Shown here: one piece after another, positions 1-7,311 of the stretch
Position numbering within the stretch: position 1 is the stretch's first letter
Layout of the letters: every line of letters starts with the position of its first letter
Origin: JBBAGE01 sp041655055
GTDB taxonomy: Bacteria; Pseudomonadota; Alphaproteobacteria; Rhodobacterales; Rhodobacteraceae
DNA: 14,450 nt
Reading direction: 5' to 3'
NCBI GenBank assembly: GCA_041655055.1
Contig: JBBAGE010000047.1
Span: forward strand, 1 to 14,450
Position numbers and translations under genes: made by a program
Notes under the pieces: generated by a model
Database searches by the model: none
Seen by the model: only the letters and a program-made list of their open reading frames with translations
What the model was told of the DNA's origin: nothing

Positions 1-3000
1 TCGACGGTATTGACCGTGCGCGCCAGATTGATCGCGCCGCCGATGGCGTTATTCGCGCCCGCGCCACCATCGAGTTTCGGCAATTCGATTTCATTCGCGC
101 GATGATAGAAAAAACCCTCGGCCAGCGCCTGCACATCCAGCGCGCCGGTGGTCGTGATATCGGCCCCGTCGCGAACCACGGCGCGTGTGGTATTGGCGGT
201 ATTGAAATACCCCACAGTAACACCGATGGCGAGTTCCTGCCCGCCATCCTGGGCCTCGCCCGTGCCAGTGCCGCCGCTGCCACCACCTTCGCCACCCGAA
301 CCACCCGATCCGCTGCCCGATGGCGCGGTCGCCGATGCGCCGGTCTTGGTGGTCAGATAATTATCCAGATCAAGCGAATCGAGCGAGGGCAACGCCCCAA
401 AACCATCCTCGCCATCGCCATCGCCATCGCCGGTATCCTCATCCGCATCTTCGCGCGTTTCGGGCGAAACGAATTCCGTCGCCGCATCCAGATAGGCCGT
501 AAAGAAATCGCGCAGATCATCCCATGGCCGCGCATTGGGATAGGCGGTGCTGGCCGCAGCCGTCACCGATGTGGCATCGGTGATGGTCAGATTGCCGCCC
601 AGTTCGGCCTGCGTCGTGCCCGTCAGCGAGGTAATCGGCACATTCAAAAACACCCCATAGCCGAATTCATTGATGAATTCTTCTTCGGTCTTTTGCTGAT
701 CTTCAGGCTTGTCGCGGTTGTATTTTTCAAGCTCCTGGCGCTGTTTATCGCTTAGCGATGCGGCGCTGCTGGTAACAACGCGGCTGATGCCTGCGCCACC
801 CTCGTCGCTGCTGGCAAAACGCAGCCCGGCATTGACGGCCACATCGCCCGCCGAAACGGTCGTGGTGCCCAGCGTGGTTTCCGAACCATCCGTCAGGTCG
901 CGGTAGCTGCCGCCAAGGCTGGCATAGGTATCGTTGTCATCAAGCGTGATCGCCACGGCCAGTGCGCCGGCAAAACCGGGCTTGCTGTTTTCGGGCTCGG
1001 GTTCGCCGGGGGCCGGGTCTTGCTTGCCCAGCACCATATCCTTGAGCTTGTCGAAAAAGCCGGTCAACGAGGTGTTGGTATCCTCGGCGTCGTTTTCCTC
1101 GGATTCGTCGGCTGCATCGGCGGGATCATCCACGCCCAACGTGGCGCTGGCGGCATGGGAGTTCTTGAACCAGATGGTTTCGGCGCGCAGATCGATGCCC
1201 TGATCGGCCGCGATCGTGCCGCTTAGCGCGGCTTCGGTCAGGGTGCTGCCGATCGACACGGCGGCGGCCAGCGCGAATACGCCATCCTTGCCGCCATCGA
1301 CGGCGGTGGTCACATCATGGTTGAGCCCGGTCAGCGCCTGCGCGGTGATCGTGCCGCCAGCGGTCATGGCGCCCCCATCGACCACAAGCTGATTGGTCAA
1401 ATTGCGCGCTGAAATCACCACACCCGGGGTGACATTGGCATAGGATTTGGCCGCAATCGCACCGCTGAAATTTTCATGCGCGGTGGAATTGAGCACCAGA
1501 TCGCCCGCGCTCGCCAGTTGCGAATTGGTGATGCGCAGGGTGCTGGTCGTATCGCTGAACGCGATCACGATGTTAAGCGGATCATCACCCTGGGGCGCGA
1601 TACCCAGATCGGTCTGGGCATGTGAATGGATATAGAGCGCCGCGCCGCTTTCGCGAAATGCGCTGGCCAGTTTGCCCGTCAGCTCCGAGGTATTCTGGCC
1701 GGTAAAGTTATACACATCTTCGGCCAGCCCATCGGCGGCCAGCACCTTGTTATCCGACAAGGTGCCGTCAAATTCGGTGTCGGCCGTCATCCCGGCCCAG
1801 TTATCCTGGGCGGTGATCTCGCTATTGGTGATGTTGATTTCGGCCGTAGCGTTCAGCGCGGCGAATTGCGCGGGAATATCGCTTAGAAACGATCCGGTCA
1901 GCCCCTGCAGGCTGGACACGAAATCATCGGCCTTGATTTCTTCGCCGGAAATCAGCTTGCCCGCCACATCGAGCCCGACATCAAGCGCGGTTTTCAGGAA
2001 ATCCCCGTTTGATCCGGGATCGCTGGGCGTCGTGACATCGGTGGCCCGCGCATAGGCGCCGATATAAATCGCGCCGCCGCGCAATGTAGCACCGGTGATA
2101 TCCACCCGCGCCGTCGGCCCGTCGGTCAGCAACGGCAGGCCAGCGGGCGCATCATCACGCGCCAAAAGCGCCAGCAGGCCGCCGCTGTATCCGGCATCGG
2201 CATGGGTATAAAGACCGGCGTTCTGCTCGATGACAATTTCACGCGCCGAAAGGATCAAATCGCCAGAATTGCCCGTCGATGCGGCGGTCGCGTGATTACC
2301 GCTGGCAATCCGGCGGGTGGAAATTACAACGCCATCCTCAACGGTGATCGTGTCATCGGCCTGCAAAATCCAGTTGGCGCCACCGGTTATGATATCGGTG
2401 GAAATCGTCAGGTTGGCCGGATCGATATAGACCGTGCCCGCACGCCCCGTTTCGCTGGATACGTCCAGCTCGCCCGCAAAGCCCACATGATCGCGGGCGC
2501 TGAATTCGATAAAGCCGCCGTCACCGGCAATGGCGCTGGCGCTGATCCGCGCGCCCTGTTCCAGCAGGGCCGAACCATCGGCAAACAGGAACACGCTGCC
2601 GCCGGTTTCGCCATCGGCGCTGATCTGTGCGCCTGCGGCCACATCGATATCGCCGCCTGCGGTGGCCGCGATCCGGCCGCCATCATTGCCCGCCTGCGCG
2701 GAAATCTGGCCGCCCACTTGCATATCGCCTTCGGCATGCAGCCGGATCACGCCGCCGCTGACCGACACGCCCGCCGCATTTTCGGTGCCGGCGGTATTGA
2801 CCGCGGGGGCCGCCGTCTGGCTGCCCTCTGCGTCGATTACATTGATCCGCCCATCAAGGATCATCCGCGCCCCGACGCGCATTTCCAGCCGCCGCGCATT
2901 GATCTCACCATAAAGCGCGATGGCGGCCGAGGGCGACAGTTCTTCGGTCCCGGCAAAAAGCTGCGCCACGGCATCGTCGCTGATCGCCCCGTCCGCGCCG

Positions 3001-3485
3001 ATCAGCCGTTCGGCAAAACCATGGCTGCCGGTCGATACGGTCAGCGCGCCGGCATTGACCACGCCGCCTGCGCCCACGACCAGCCCTTCGGGGTTGACGA
3101 GGAATACATTGCCGCCAACCTCGCCGCCCTTAAGCACGTTCAGCGTGCCGTCGATATTGGTGATACCACCACGAATGACGTTGATCAGCGCGCCCGCCGC
3201 ATCGGGCTGATGCAGATTGACGGTGCGCAATTGTTCGACCGAAAAACGTTCGAAACTGTTGAACGCATTGCCGCCATGGATCGTGCCGGTGGTGATGTCG
3301 GTGATATTACCCGATGTCACGATCTGGGTATCGGTGCGCCCGTCGGCGACGATCGCGTCCGCATAGGCGGGCAGCGCCGGGGCCACCGCGACCATGGCGG
3401 ATGAAACCGTCGCAACGGTCCCCCGCAGCAGGCCCAAAATCCTCTGACGCCGGAAAGCGCGCGCGGACATATTGCCTTTGGCCAT
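1..3485 (-). CDS. Two-partner-secretion filamentous adhesin (TpsA, hemagglutinin/LktA-like), 3' end outside window
   Basis: Open without a stop from the ATG at 3485 to the window edge: 1161 codons read, C-terminus missing. It should be exported by Sec, then threaded through the TpsB pore encoded just upstream, to form a surface beta-helix fibre. Residues 1-42 form a long basic-then-hydrophobic signal peptide ending PALPAYA. Residues ~43-250 are the TPS haemagglutination-activity domain, with the hallmark NVFLVNPEGLVVGAGG around residue 122-137. Then come repetitive beta-helix segments rich in G, T, N and D, including AGTVYIDPANLTI (~348-360), typical of alphaproteobacterial filamentous haemagglutinins. 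A charged helical patch follows (~903-940), an Asp/Glu-rich GD-repeat patch (~1003-1030) and a Gly/Ser linker (~1052-1082). AAGG lies upstream of the start; ATGs at 3491 and 3468 are in-frame alternatives. Gene lies 63 bp after the second IalB gene. The family resembles the proteins databases call leukotoxin LktA family filamentous adhesin; toxicity is not implied. Confidence 0.9.
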   Translation of the reverse strand, partial: MAKGNMSARAFRRQRILGLLRGTVATVSSAMVAVAPALPAYADAIVADGRTDTQIVTSGNITDITTGTIHGGNAFNSFERFSVEQLRTVNLHQPDAAGALINVIRGGITNIDGTLNVLKGGEVGGNVFLVNPEGLVVGAGGVVNAGALTVSTGSHGFAERLIGADGAISDDAVAQLFAGTEELSPSAAIALYGEINARRLEMRVGARMILDGRINVIDAEGSQTAAPAVNTAGTENAAGVSVSGGVIRLHAEGDMQVGGQISAQAGNDGGRIAATAGGDIDVAAGAQISADGETGGSVFLFADGSALLEQGARISASAIAGDGGFIEFSARDHVGFAGELDVSSETGRAGTVYIDPANLTISTDIITGGANWILQADDTITVEDGVVISTRRIASGNHATAASTGNSGDLILSAREIVIEQNAGLYTHADAGYSGGLLALLARDDAPAGLPLLTDGPTARVDITGATLRGGAIYIGAYARATDVTTPSDPGSNGDFLKTALDVGLDVAGKLISGEEIKADDFVSSLQGLTGSFLSDIPAQFAALNATAEINITNSEITAQDNWAGMTADTEFDGTLSDNKVLAADGLAEDVYNFTGQNTSELTGKLASAFRESGAALYIHSHAQTDLGIAPQGDDPLNIVIAFSDTTSTLRITNSQLASAGDLVLNSTAHENFSGAIAAKSYANVTPGVVISARNLTNQLVVDGGAMTAGGTITAQALTGLNHDVTTAVDGGKDGVFALAAAVSIGSTLTEAALSGTIAADQGIDLRAETIWFKNSHAASATLGVDDPADAADESEENDAEDTNTSLTGFFDKLKDMVLGKQDPAPGEPEPENSKPGFAGALAVAITLDDNDTYASLGGSYRDLTDGSETTLGTTTVSAGDVAVNAGLRFASSDEGGAGISRVVTSSAASLSDKQRQELEKYNRDKPEDQQKTEEEFINEFGYGVFLNVPITSLTGTTQAELGGNLTITDATSVTAAASTAYPNARPWDDLRDFFTAYLDAATEFVSPETREDADEDTGDGDGDGEDGFGALPSLDSLDLDNYLTTKTGASATAPSGSGSGGSGGEGGGSGGTGTGEAQDGGQELAIGVTVGYFNTANTTRAVVRDGADITTTGALDVQALAEGFFYHRANEIELPKLDGGAGANNAIGGAINLARTVNTV
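411..431 (-). repeat. In-frame hexanucleotide repeat in adhesin gene (Gly-Asp repeat)
   Basis: Three full copies of gccatc plus a partial fourth on the plus strand, encoding alternating Gly-Asp on the minus strand inside an acidic stretch of the adhesin. Because the unit is 6 bp, copy-number change would lengthen or shorten the protein by two residues without breaking the frame. Confidence 0.6.
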
Positions 3486-3515
3486 GGTCATCACCCTTGA
3501 TCTGAAACCGGATGC

Positions 3516-3537
3516 GGCGCGCCCCGATTGGCGCGCC
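3516..3537 (-). promoter_or_regulatory. GC-rich hairpin between the second IalB gene and the adhesin gene
   Basis: The self-complementary octamer GGCGCGCC occurs at 3516-3523 and again at 3530-3537, so the transcript can fold an 8-bp perfect stem with a 6-nt loop. It lies in the 63-bp gap, about 30 nt before the adhesin start. No T-run follows it on the minus strand, so it is not a canonical terminator. It could attenuate, process or stabilise the transcript feeding the very long adhesin gene (inference). Confidence 0.45.
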
Positions 3538-3548
3538 ACGTTTTCGTT

Positions 3549-4115
3549 TTACTGGTCGGAAATTGCGGCAATCGCTTCGTTGAACTGGCTGATATCAAGC
3601 CCGACCACGATGGGTTCGGCCTCGACATCGGGGCGATAGCCGAACAGAAGCGTATCGTTTTCGGCAAAAAGCGCCATTTCATCGGCATCGAGCTGAATCG
3701 CGGCCTCGCACAGATCGCCCAGGCAACGCTGCCAGATCATCGAGCGCTGTTCCTGCGCCTCGTCTTCGTTGTCAAAGCGGTAAACCGCGCCGCCGGGCAG
3801 ATAGGCGCCCATCGGCACCTGCGCCAGCAAGATCGCCGTGCCTTCGGGCGCGGGAATGGCCACCATGCGCACGACAAGCTGGTTGTTTTCCGACAGCGAC
3901 AATTGCTGCACGATGGAACAGGCCACGCGGGTGACCGACACGGCCTCGCAATTCACCAGCCAGTCGCCGAACATGGCATTGTTGGGGATATCGGCCGCAG
4001 GCGCCGTGATTTGCGGCGCGGTGTTGAGGGGCGCGTCCTCGGCCTCGGTTTCCTGGGCGATGGCCCCAAAGGCCAGGAACGGAAGTGCAGCGGCAGCCAG
4101 TATATATTGCCTCAC
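3549..4115 (-). CDS. IalB-family exported protein (second copy in TPS cluster)
   Basis: Product of 188 residues from a GTG at 4115. That start is chosen because AAGGAG lies 8 nt upstream and gives a clean signal peptide, MRQYILAAAALPFLAFGAIA followed by Q; the frame also allows a longer TTG start at 4136, which overlaps the transporter stop and lacks such a site. After an acidic/Pro-Ala linker (22-47) comes the IalB domain: FGDWLVNCE at 49-57, VACSIVQQL at 64-72, and a second cysteine pair at 131 and 136. Four cysteines (56, 66, 131, 136) fit two disulfides in the oxidising periplasm. IalB (invasion-associated locus B) of Bartonella is a surface-associated virulence factor; biochemical function is unknown. 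The gene sits 17 bp after the TpsB stop and 63 bp before the adhesin, so a role in adhesin secretion, folding or surface display is inferred from position only. Confidence 0.85.
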   Translation of the reverse strand: MRQYILAAAALPFLAFGAIAQETEAEDAPLNTAPQITAPAADIPNNAMFGDWLVNCEAVSVTRVACSIVQQLSLSENNQLVVRMVAIPAPEGTAILLAQVPMGAYLPGGAVYRFDNEDEAQEQRSMIWQRCLGDLCEAAIQLDADEMALFAENDTLLFGYRPDVEAEPIVVGLDISQFNEAIAAISDQ

Positions 4116-4132
4116 GAGAGGGCTCCTTGAAT

Positions 4133-5638
4133 TCAAAAGGTCCAGTCAAGACCAAGGTAGAAAGACGGGTCTCCCTTGTCGGAAAAACCCAGCGTGTTGC
4201 GGATCGACACCCCGGCAAAGGCCGAAGCGGTCATGTTGCGCGGCAAATGAAACCGCGCACCCAGCCCAAAGGAAGCGAGCGTGTCCTGTTCGGAATCGAT
4301 ACTGCCATCGACCCGGTAGGGCACGACAAGGGCGGCATCGATAAAACCAAAGGGCGTGACACGCACCGTGCCCTCGGGGTTGAGCGGATAGGGTTCGGCG
4401 CGCGAAATCTGGCCTTGCAGGATGATCCCGCTATCGCCGCTGCGCACCGCATTGGGATACCCGCGCACCGAAGTCGCACCCCCCGCATTGAACAGCCGCG
4501 CCACCGGCAGGTTCGCGCCATGGGCGTATTGATAGGTTGCCGATGCGCTGAACAGGCCCCAATCGCTGACCCGGCGGGCATAGGACGCATTGCCAAAGAT
4601 CAGGGTGAAATCGCCCTCGGTTTCCGAAGTGGCATCGGTATCGGCCTGCCCGGTGCGCAATCCGATGGAAAAACCTGCGACCGACTGGGCAAAGTTGCGC
4701 TGATAGGTGACGGCGATCGCGGCATCGATCAGCTCGGTCGTCAGCAGCGGCACGCCCGACAATTCGGAACTTGTGTGCTCGTAACGCAGATCGCCGGTAA
4801 AGCTCCAATAGCGGTCGGACTGCACGCGAAATGGCCGGCTATAGCCAAGCGATACCGACGATGATGTCGAGGCAATATCAACCGGGCTGAACGGGTCGGA
4901 AATAACCTGCGAATCCGCATAGGTCGCGGATGCGATCACCCGCCCGCCGCGCGCGCCCACCGGCAGCGAATAGCCCAGCCCCAGCGAATAGGCCCCCTCG
5001 GCGCCTTGCAATTGGAACGACAGCGTATCGCGCCGCCCCGTCATGCTGTTAAGCCGCCCGAAATAGGATGCGCGAAATTCCCCCGTCTGGGGCGAGCCGA
5101 AATTATCCATCGACAGCGTATGCTGCCAGCGTTCGGGTTCTTCGCCGCCGATCACGGCATGGGCGGTGGCAGGCGCCACCCCCGGCCCGAATGACAGGAC
5201 GGGGCGGAAATCATGGGCAATTTCAAAGATCCGCAGATCCCGTTCCAGTTGCTCGAAATCGACGATCTCGCCGGTTTGCAGGCCGATATGGCGCAGCATG
5301 AAATCGCGCCGGGTTCGGGTCAGTTGATCGGTATCGATTGCCTCGACGCTGGCTTCGACCAGCCGCACCTGCACCACACCATCGGCAATTTCCTGCGGCG
5401 GCAGCACGGCCACAGCTGTTACCACCCCGGCCAGCGCATAGGCGCGATTGACATCCTCGATCAGGCTGTGCAGGTCGGCGATGGTGATCGGGCGCGTCAG
5501 ATAGGGGGCGGCGATCGCCTGCAATTCGTCATCGGGCAGATAGGCGGATGGATCAAAGCGCACGCCGGAAATCGAAAAGCTCTGCGCCACGGCCGGCACC
5601 GACGCCATCCCGGCGCAGGCCAATACCGCCGCAGCCAA
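4133..5638 (-). CDS. TpsB/ShlB/FhaC-type outer-membrane transporter; N-terminus frameshifted by tandem duplication
   Basis: In-frame product is 501 residues from a TTG at 5638. It is the outer-membrane pore partner of the adhesin encoded two genes downstream. After the signal region, POTRA-like domains cover ~20-95 and ~97-165, with strand-helix-helix-strand character around DPSAYLPDDELQAI and the VVQVRLVEASVEA strand. From ~175 to the end is an amphipathic 16-strand-type barrel with the Omp85/TpsB loop motif VRGY at 391-394, FGFIDAA in the next conserved strand, and a terminal Phe. Oddity: no ATG is in frame. The natural start region at 5685/5682/5676 reads MMGMGSIKGALAAAV but is shifted by a 17-bp duplication at 5625-5658. 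With one copy removed it joins perfectly to LACAGMASVPAVAQS, an ideal signal peptide. As sequenced, translation from those ATGs stops at 5497 after 62 residues. The TTG start leaves a signal peptide with no positive charge and no good ribosome site, so activity is doubtful. Confidence 0.85.
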   Translation of the reverse strand: MAAAVLACAGMASVPAVAQSFSISGVRFDPSAYLPDDELQAIAAPYLTRPITIADLHSLIEDVNRAYALAGVVTAVAVLPPQEIADGVVQVRLVEASVEAIDTDQLTRTRRDFMLRHIGLQTGEIVDFEQLERDLRIFEIAHDFRPVLSFGPGVAPATAHAVIGGEEPERWQHTLSMDNFGSPQTGEFRASYFGRLNSMTGRRDTLSFQLQGAEGAYSLGLGYSLPVGARGGRVIASATYADSQVISDPFSPVDIASTSSSVSLGYSRPFRVQSDRYWSFTGDLRYEHTSSELSGVPLLTTELIDAAIAVTYQRNFAQSVAGFSIGLRTGQADTDATSETEGDFTLIFGNASYARRVSDWGLFSASATYQYAHGANLPVARLFNAGGATSVRGYPNAVRSGDSGIILQGQISRAEPYPLNPEGTVRVTPFGFIDAALVVPYRVDGSIDSEQDTLASFGLGARFHLPRNMTASAFAGVSIRNTLGFSDKGDPSFYLGLDWTF

Positions 5639-5658
5639 TGCACCGCCGCAGCCAATGC
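5625..5658 (-). repeat. Perfect 17-bp tandem duplication in the TpsB signal-peptide codons
   Basis: The unit accgccgcagccaatgc (plus strand) occurs at 5625-5641 and is repeated without mismatch at 5642-5658. Seventeen is not a multiple of three, so two copies throw the upstream ATG (5676, also 5682 and 5685) out of frame with the 501-codon transporter frame. One copy or four copies would restore the frame; two and three do not. Confidence 0.95.
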
Positions 5659-5698
5659 GCCCTTGATTGAACCCATGCCCATCATTCCCGGCCTGCCC

Positions 5699-6202
5699 CT
5701 ATTCCTGCGCGCCCAGCGCATCGAGCGCGCGCAATCCCGCCGTCACCCCCATCAACGACAGCTCTGCCACCGCCACCGGTGCACCGGGTCCGGGGCGAAA
5801 GCGCAATTCCACCGCGCGGCCCCGCTGCCAGGCCGATTCCTGCGCAGGATCGAGCGTGATCACCCCCGCGCAGGCGCGCGCGCTGCACTGCCGCCATTCG
5901 GCGCGCAGCGGTGTCAGTTCGCCCCCGATCAAGGATGCGTAAAGCCCCGACGGAAAATGCAACCCTGGCGGCACAAAAACCTCGGCCTGCCGCAGCGGCT
6001 GATCCGGCGCGCGCGGATGCATCAGCACGGTGGCGATCCAGACCCGCTCGGACGACATGATCGTCTGCGCCAACCGGCAACCGCCTGGTTCCGCACATGA
6101 AATCGCCCAATCGTCGAAGGTTTGCTGCGCGAAAACGCCATGCGGGAATGCGGAAACCGTCAGGGAAATGAGCAAGGCAGCCCAGATCATCGCGCTTTTC
6201 AT
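5699..6202 (-). CDS. IalB-family exported protein (first gene of TPS cluster)
   Basis: Product of 167 residues. Residues 1-25 are a signal peptide (MKSAMIWAALLISLTVSAFP then HGVFA). The mature part opens with the IalB signature FDDWAISC at 29-36, followed by GGCRLAQTI at 40-48 and the second cysteine pair at 106 and 111 (QCSARACAG). Cysteines 36, 42, 106 and 111 match the four-cysteine arrangement of the other IalB protein in this cluster, although overall sequence is quite different, so this is an old duplication or independent recruitment. It leads the operon: its TAG stop is only 13 bp before the ATG cluster of the transporter gene. The ribosome site before the ATG is weak (AGAG). The family is periplasmic or surface exposed; molecular function is not established, and a link to secretion of the adhesin is inference from gene order. 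Confidence 0.83.
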   Translation of the reverse strand: MKSAMIWAALLISLTVSAFPHGVFAQQTFDDWAISCAEPGGCRLAQTIMSSERVWIATVLMHPRAPDQPLRQAEVFVPPGLHFPSGLYASLIGGELTPLRAEWRQCSARACAGVITLDPAQESAWQRGRAVELRFRPGPGAPVAVAELSLMGVTAGLRALDALGAQE

Positions 6203-6247
6203 CGCTCTGGCTCATCCCTATGTCCCAATTCACCAACACAACCGATA

Positions 6248-6261
6248 GGCGAATTTTCGCC
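6248..6261. promoter_or_regulatory. Short inverted repeat in the TPS-operon leader
   Basis: GGCGAA and TTCGCC arms (6 bp, 2-bp spacer) centred about 50 bp upstream of the first IalB start. It may be an operator or a leader hairpin; nothing in the sequence identifies the binding partner. Confidence 0.3.
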
Positions 6262-6319
6262 ACCGGAGCCACCTCCACATAATTTGAACCATTCTGTCAA
6301 TGATTTTTTATGGTTTCGT

Positions 6320-6350
6320 GGCAATATTATAAATTATTCGTAATATTGCC
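6320..6350. promoter_or_regulatory. 31-bp AT-rich inverted repeat, candidate operator/promoter of the TPS operon
   Basis: Ten-bp perfect arms (GGCAATATTA at 6320-6329 and its complement at 6341-6350) flank an 11-bp AT-rich spacer; arm centres are 21 bp apart, two helical turns, as expected for a dimeric regulator. On the minus strand an exact TATAAT sits at 6331-6326 inside the element, so it could be the -10 of the operon promoter overlapped by an operator. It lies between the tRNA-Leu 3' end and the first IalB gene. No T-run follows either side, which argues against a tRNA terminator. A separate TTGACA occurs on the minus strand at 6300-6295 but has no convincing -10 at 16-18 bp. Confidence 0.45.
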
Positions 6351-6368
6351 CGGAAAAATGCCCGCCTG

Positions 6369-6454
6369 TGGTGCCCGCGGCCGGACTCGAACCGGCACGG
6401 CCTTTCGGCCTAGGGATTTTAAGTCCCCTGTGTCTACCATTCCACCACGCGGGC
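6369..6454 (-). tRNA. tRNA-Leu (anticodon UAA)
   Basis: Class II tRNA on the minus strand. The 7-bp acceptor pairs GCCCGCG (6454-6448) with CGCGGGC, followed by discriminator A and an encoded CCA (6371-6369). Anticodon loop CTTAAAA has UAA at 6421-6419, reading UUA/UUG leucine codons. A long variable arm with GGCC-GAAA-GGCC stem and a T arm with TTCGAGT loop complete the fold. Transcribed in the same direction as the TPS operon, which starts about 170 bp further on. Confidence 0.97.
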
Positions 6455-6487
6455 CGGGCGCGGCGAACATATCGGGGCTGCGGGCGG

Positions 6488-6517
6488 TGTAAAGGCCGCG
6501 TGAATGCGCCGGTGCAA
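6488..6517 (-). promoter_or_regulatory. Possible promoter for tRNA-Leu
   Basis: Minus-strand TTGCAC (6517-6512) and TTTACA (6493-6488) are separated by 18 bp and end about 34 nt before the tRNA 5' end. Each hexamer matches the housekeeping consensus only partly, so this is tentative. Confidence 0.3.
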
Positions 6518-6555
6518 ATTCTTGACGCTGCGCGGAATCTGGGCCAGCGTGGCAT

Positions 6556-7311
6556 ATGTTTCCGATCCGTGATCACAACCCATCGCTGGGCACGCCATTC
6601 GTTACCTGGGCGCTGATCGCGGCGAATATCGCCGTTTGGCTGCTGATGCTGCCTGCATTCAGCGATGACGCGGCGATGTTCCGGCTTTTGGGGGATTACG
6701 GCGCGATCCCGGCGCGGCTTTCGGCAGGCGAGGGCTATCACACGCTGCTGACATCGATGTTCATGCATGGCGGGCTGCTGCATTTGGCCGGGAATATGGT
6801 GTTTCTATGGGTGTTTGGCGACAATCTTGAGGAACAACTGGGCCATCTCGGCTTTCTGGCATTTTATATCGCTGCGGGGCTTGGCGCGGTTTTTGGCCAA
6901 TATATCGCGGCCCCGCTGTCGCCGATCCCGATGGTCGGCGCATCGGGGGCGATTGCGGGCGTGATGGGCGGCTATTTGCTGTTGTTTCCGCGCGCGCGGG
7001 TGGATGTGCTGTTCATCTTCGGTATCTTTTTTCGCATCCTGCCGATCCCGGCCTGGGTGGTGCTGGGGATCTGGTTCGCGATCCAGATCATCGCGGGGCT
7101 GGCGGCGGATCTACAGGCGGGCGGCGTGGCCTATTGGGCCCATGCCGGCGGATTTGCCGTGGGGCTGTTATGGGTGATCCCGGTGTGGCTGCGTCGGGGC
7201 GGACCGGCATTCTGGGCGCGCACCCATGGCCATCCGGCACATCCGACGGCGCGTTATGCGGCCAGTTCCATCCCCAGGGTCAGGCGCAAGCGCGACGGCG
7301 ATCATTCGTGA
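6556..7311 (+). CDS. Rhomboid-family intramembrane serine protease
   Basis: Product of 251 residues with about six hydrophobic spans, a six-TM bacterial rhomboid core. It cleaves transmembrane substrates inside the inner membrane. Catalytic features are visible: HLAGN at 76-80 (Asn80, oxyanion region), GASGAI at 128-133 with the nucleophile Ser130, and AHAGGF at 195-200 with the catalytic His196 in the last core helix. The amino end MFPIRDHNPS is characteristic of alphaproteobacterial rhomboids and supports this ATG, although no strong ribosome site precedes it. The tail after ~212 is basic and cytoplasmic, ending RRKRDGDHS. It is divergent from tRNA-Leu, and its last 10 bp overlap, tail to tail, the small pilin-like gene on the other strand. 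Natural substrate is unknown. Confidence 0.95.
   Translation: MFPIRDHNPSLGTPFVTWALIAANIAVWLLMLPAFSDDAAMFRLLGDYGAIPARLSAGEGYHTLLTSMFMHGGLLHLAGNMVFLWVFGDNLEEQLGHLGFLAFYIAAGLGAVFGQYIAAPLSPIPMVGASGAIAGVMGGYLLLFPRARVDVLFIFGIFFRILPIPAWVVLGIWFAIQIIAGLAADLQAGGVAYWAHAGGFAVGLLWVIPVWLRRGGPAFWARTHGHPAHPTARYAASSIPRVRRKRDGDHS

Noticed and set aside
2202..3404. 400-codon open frame on the plus strand
   Set aside because: Lies antisense to the adhesin gene; low-complexity composition rich in R, H, G and A and no domain. It is a shadow caused by third-position GC bias, while the minus frame shows signal peptide and TPS motifs.
4116..4136. TTG start at 4136 for the second IalB protein
   Set aside because: The GTG at 4115 has AAGGAG at ideal spacing and yields a standard signal peptide, whereas the TTG overlaps the transporter stop.
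5682..6278. 198-codon minus-strand open frame overlapping the first IalB gene
   Set aside because: Out-of-frame with the IalB gene, Arg/Ala-rich, without signal peptide or domain; the IalB frame is clearly the coding one.
6320..6350. Inverted repeat as rho-independent terminator of tRNA-Leu
   Set aside because: Stem is AT-rich with an 11-nt loop and no T-run follows on the minus strand; an operator or promoter element fits better.
6368..6616. Small plus-strand open frame starting VPAAGLEPARPFGLG-like
   Set aside because: Classic spurious translation across the tRNA-Leu gene on the opposite strand.
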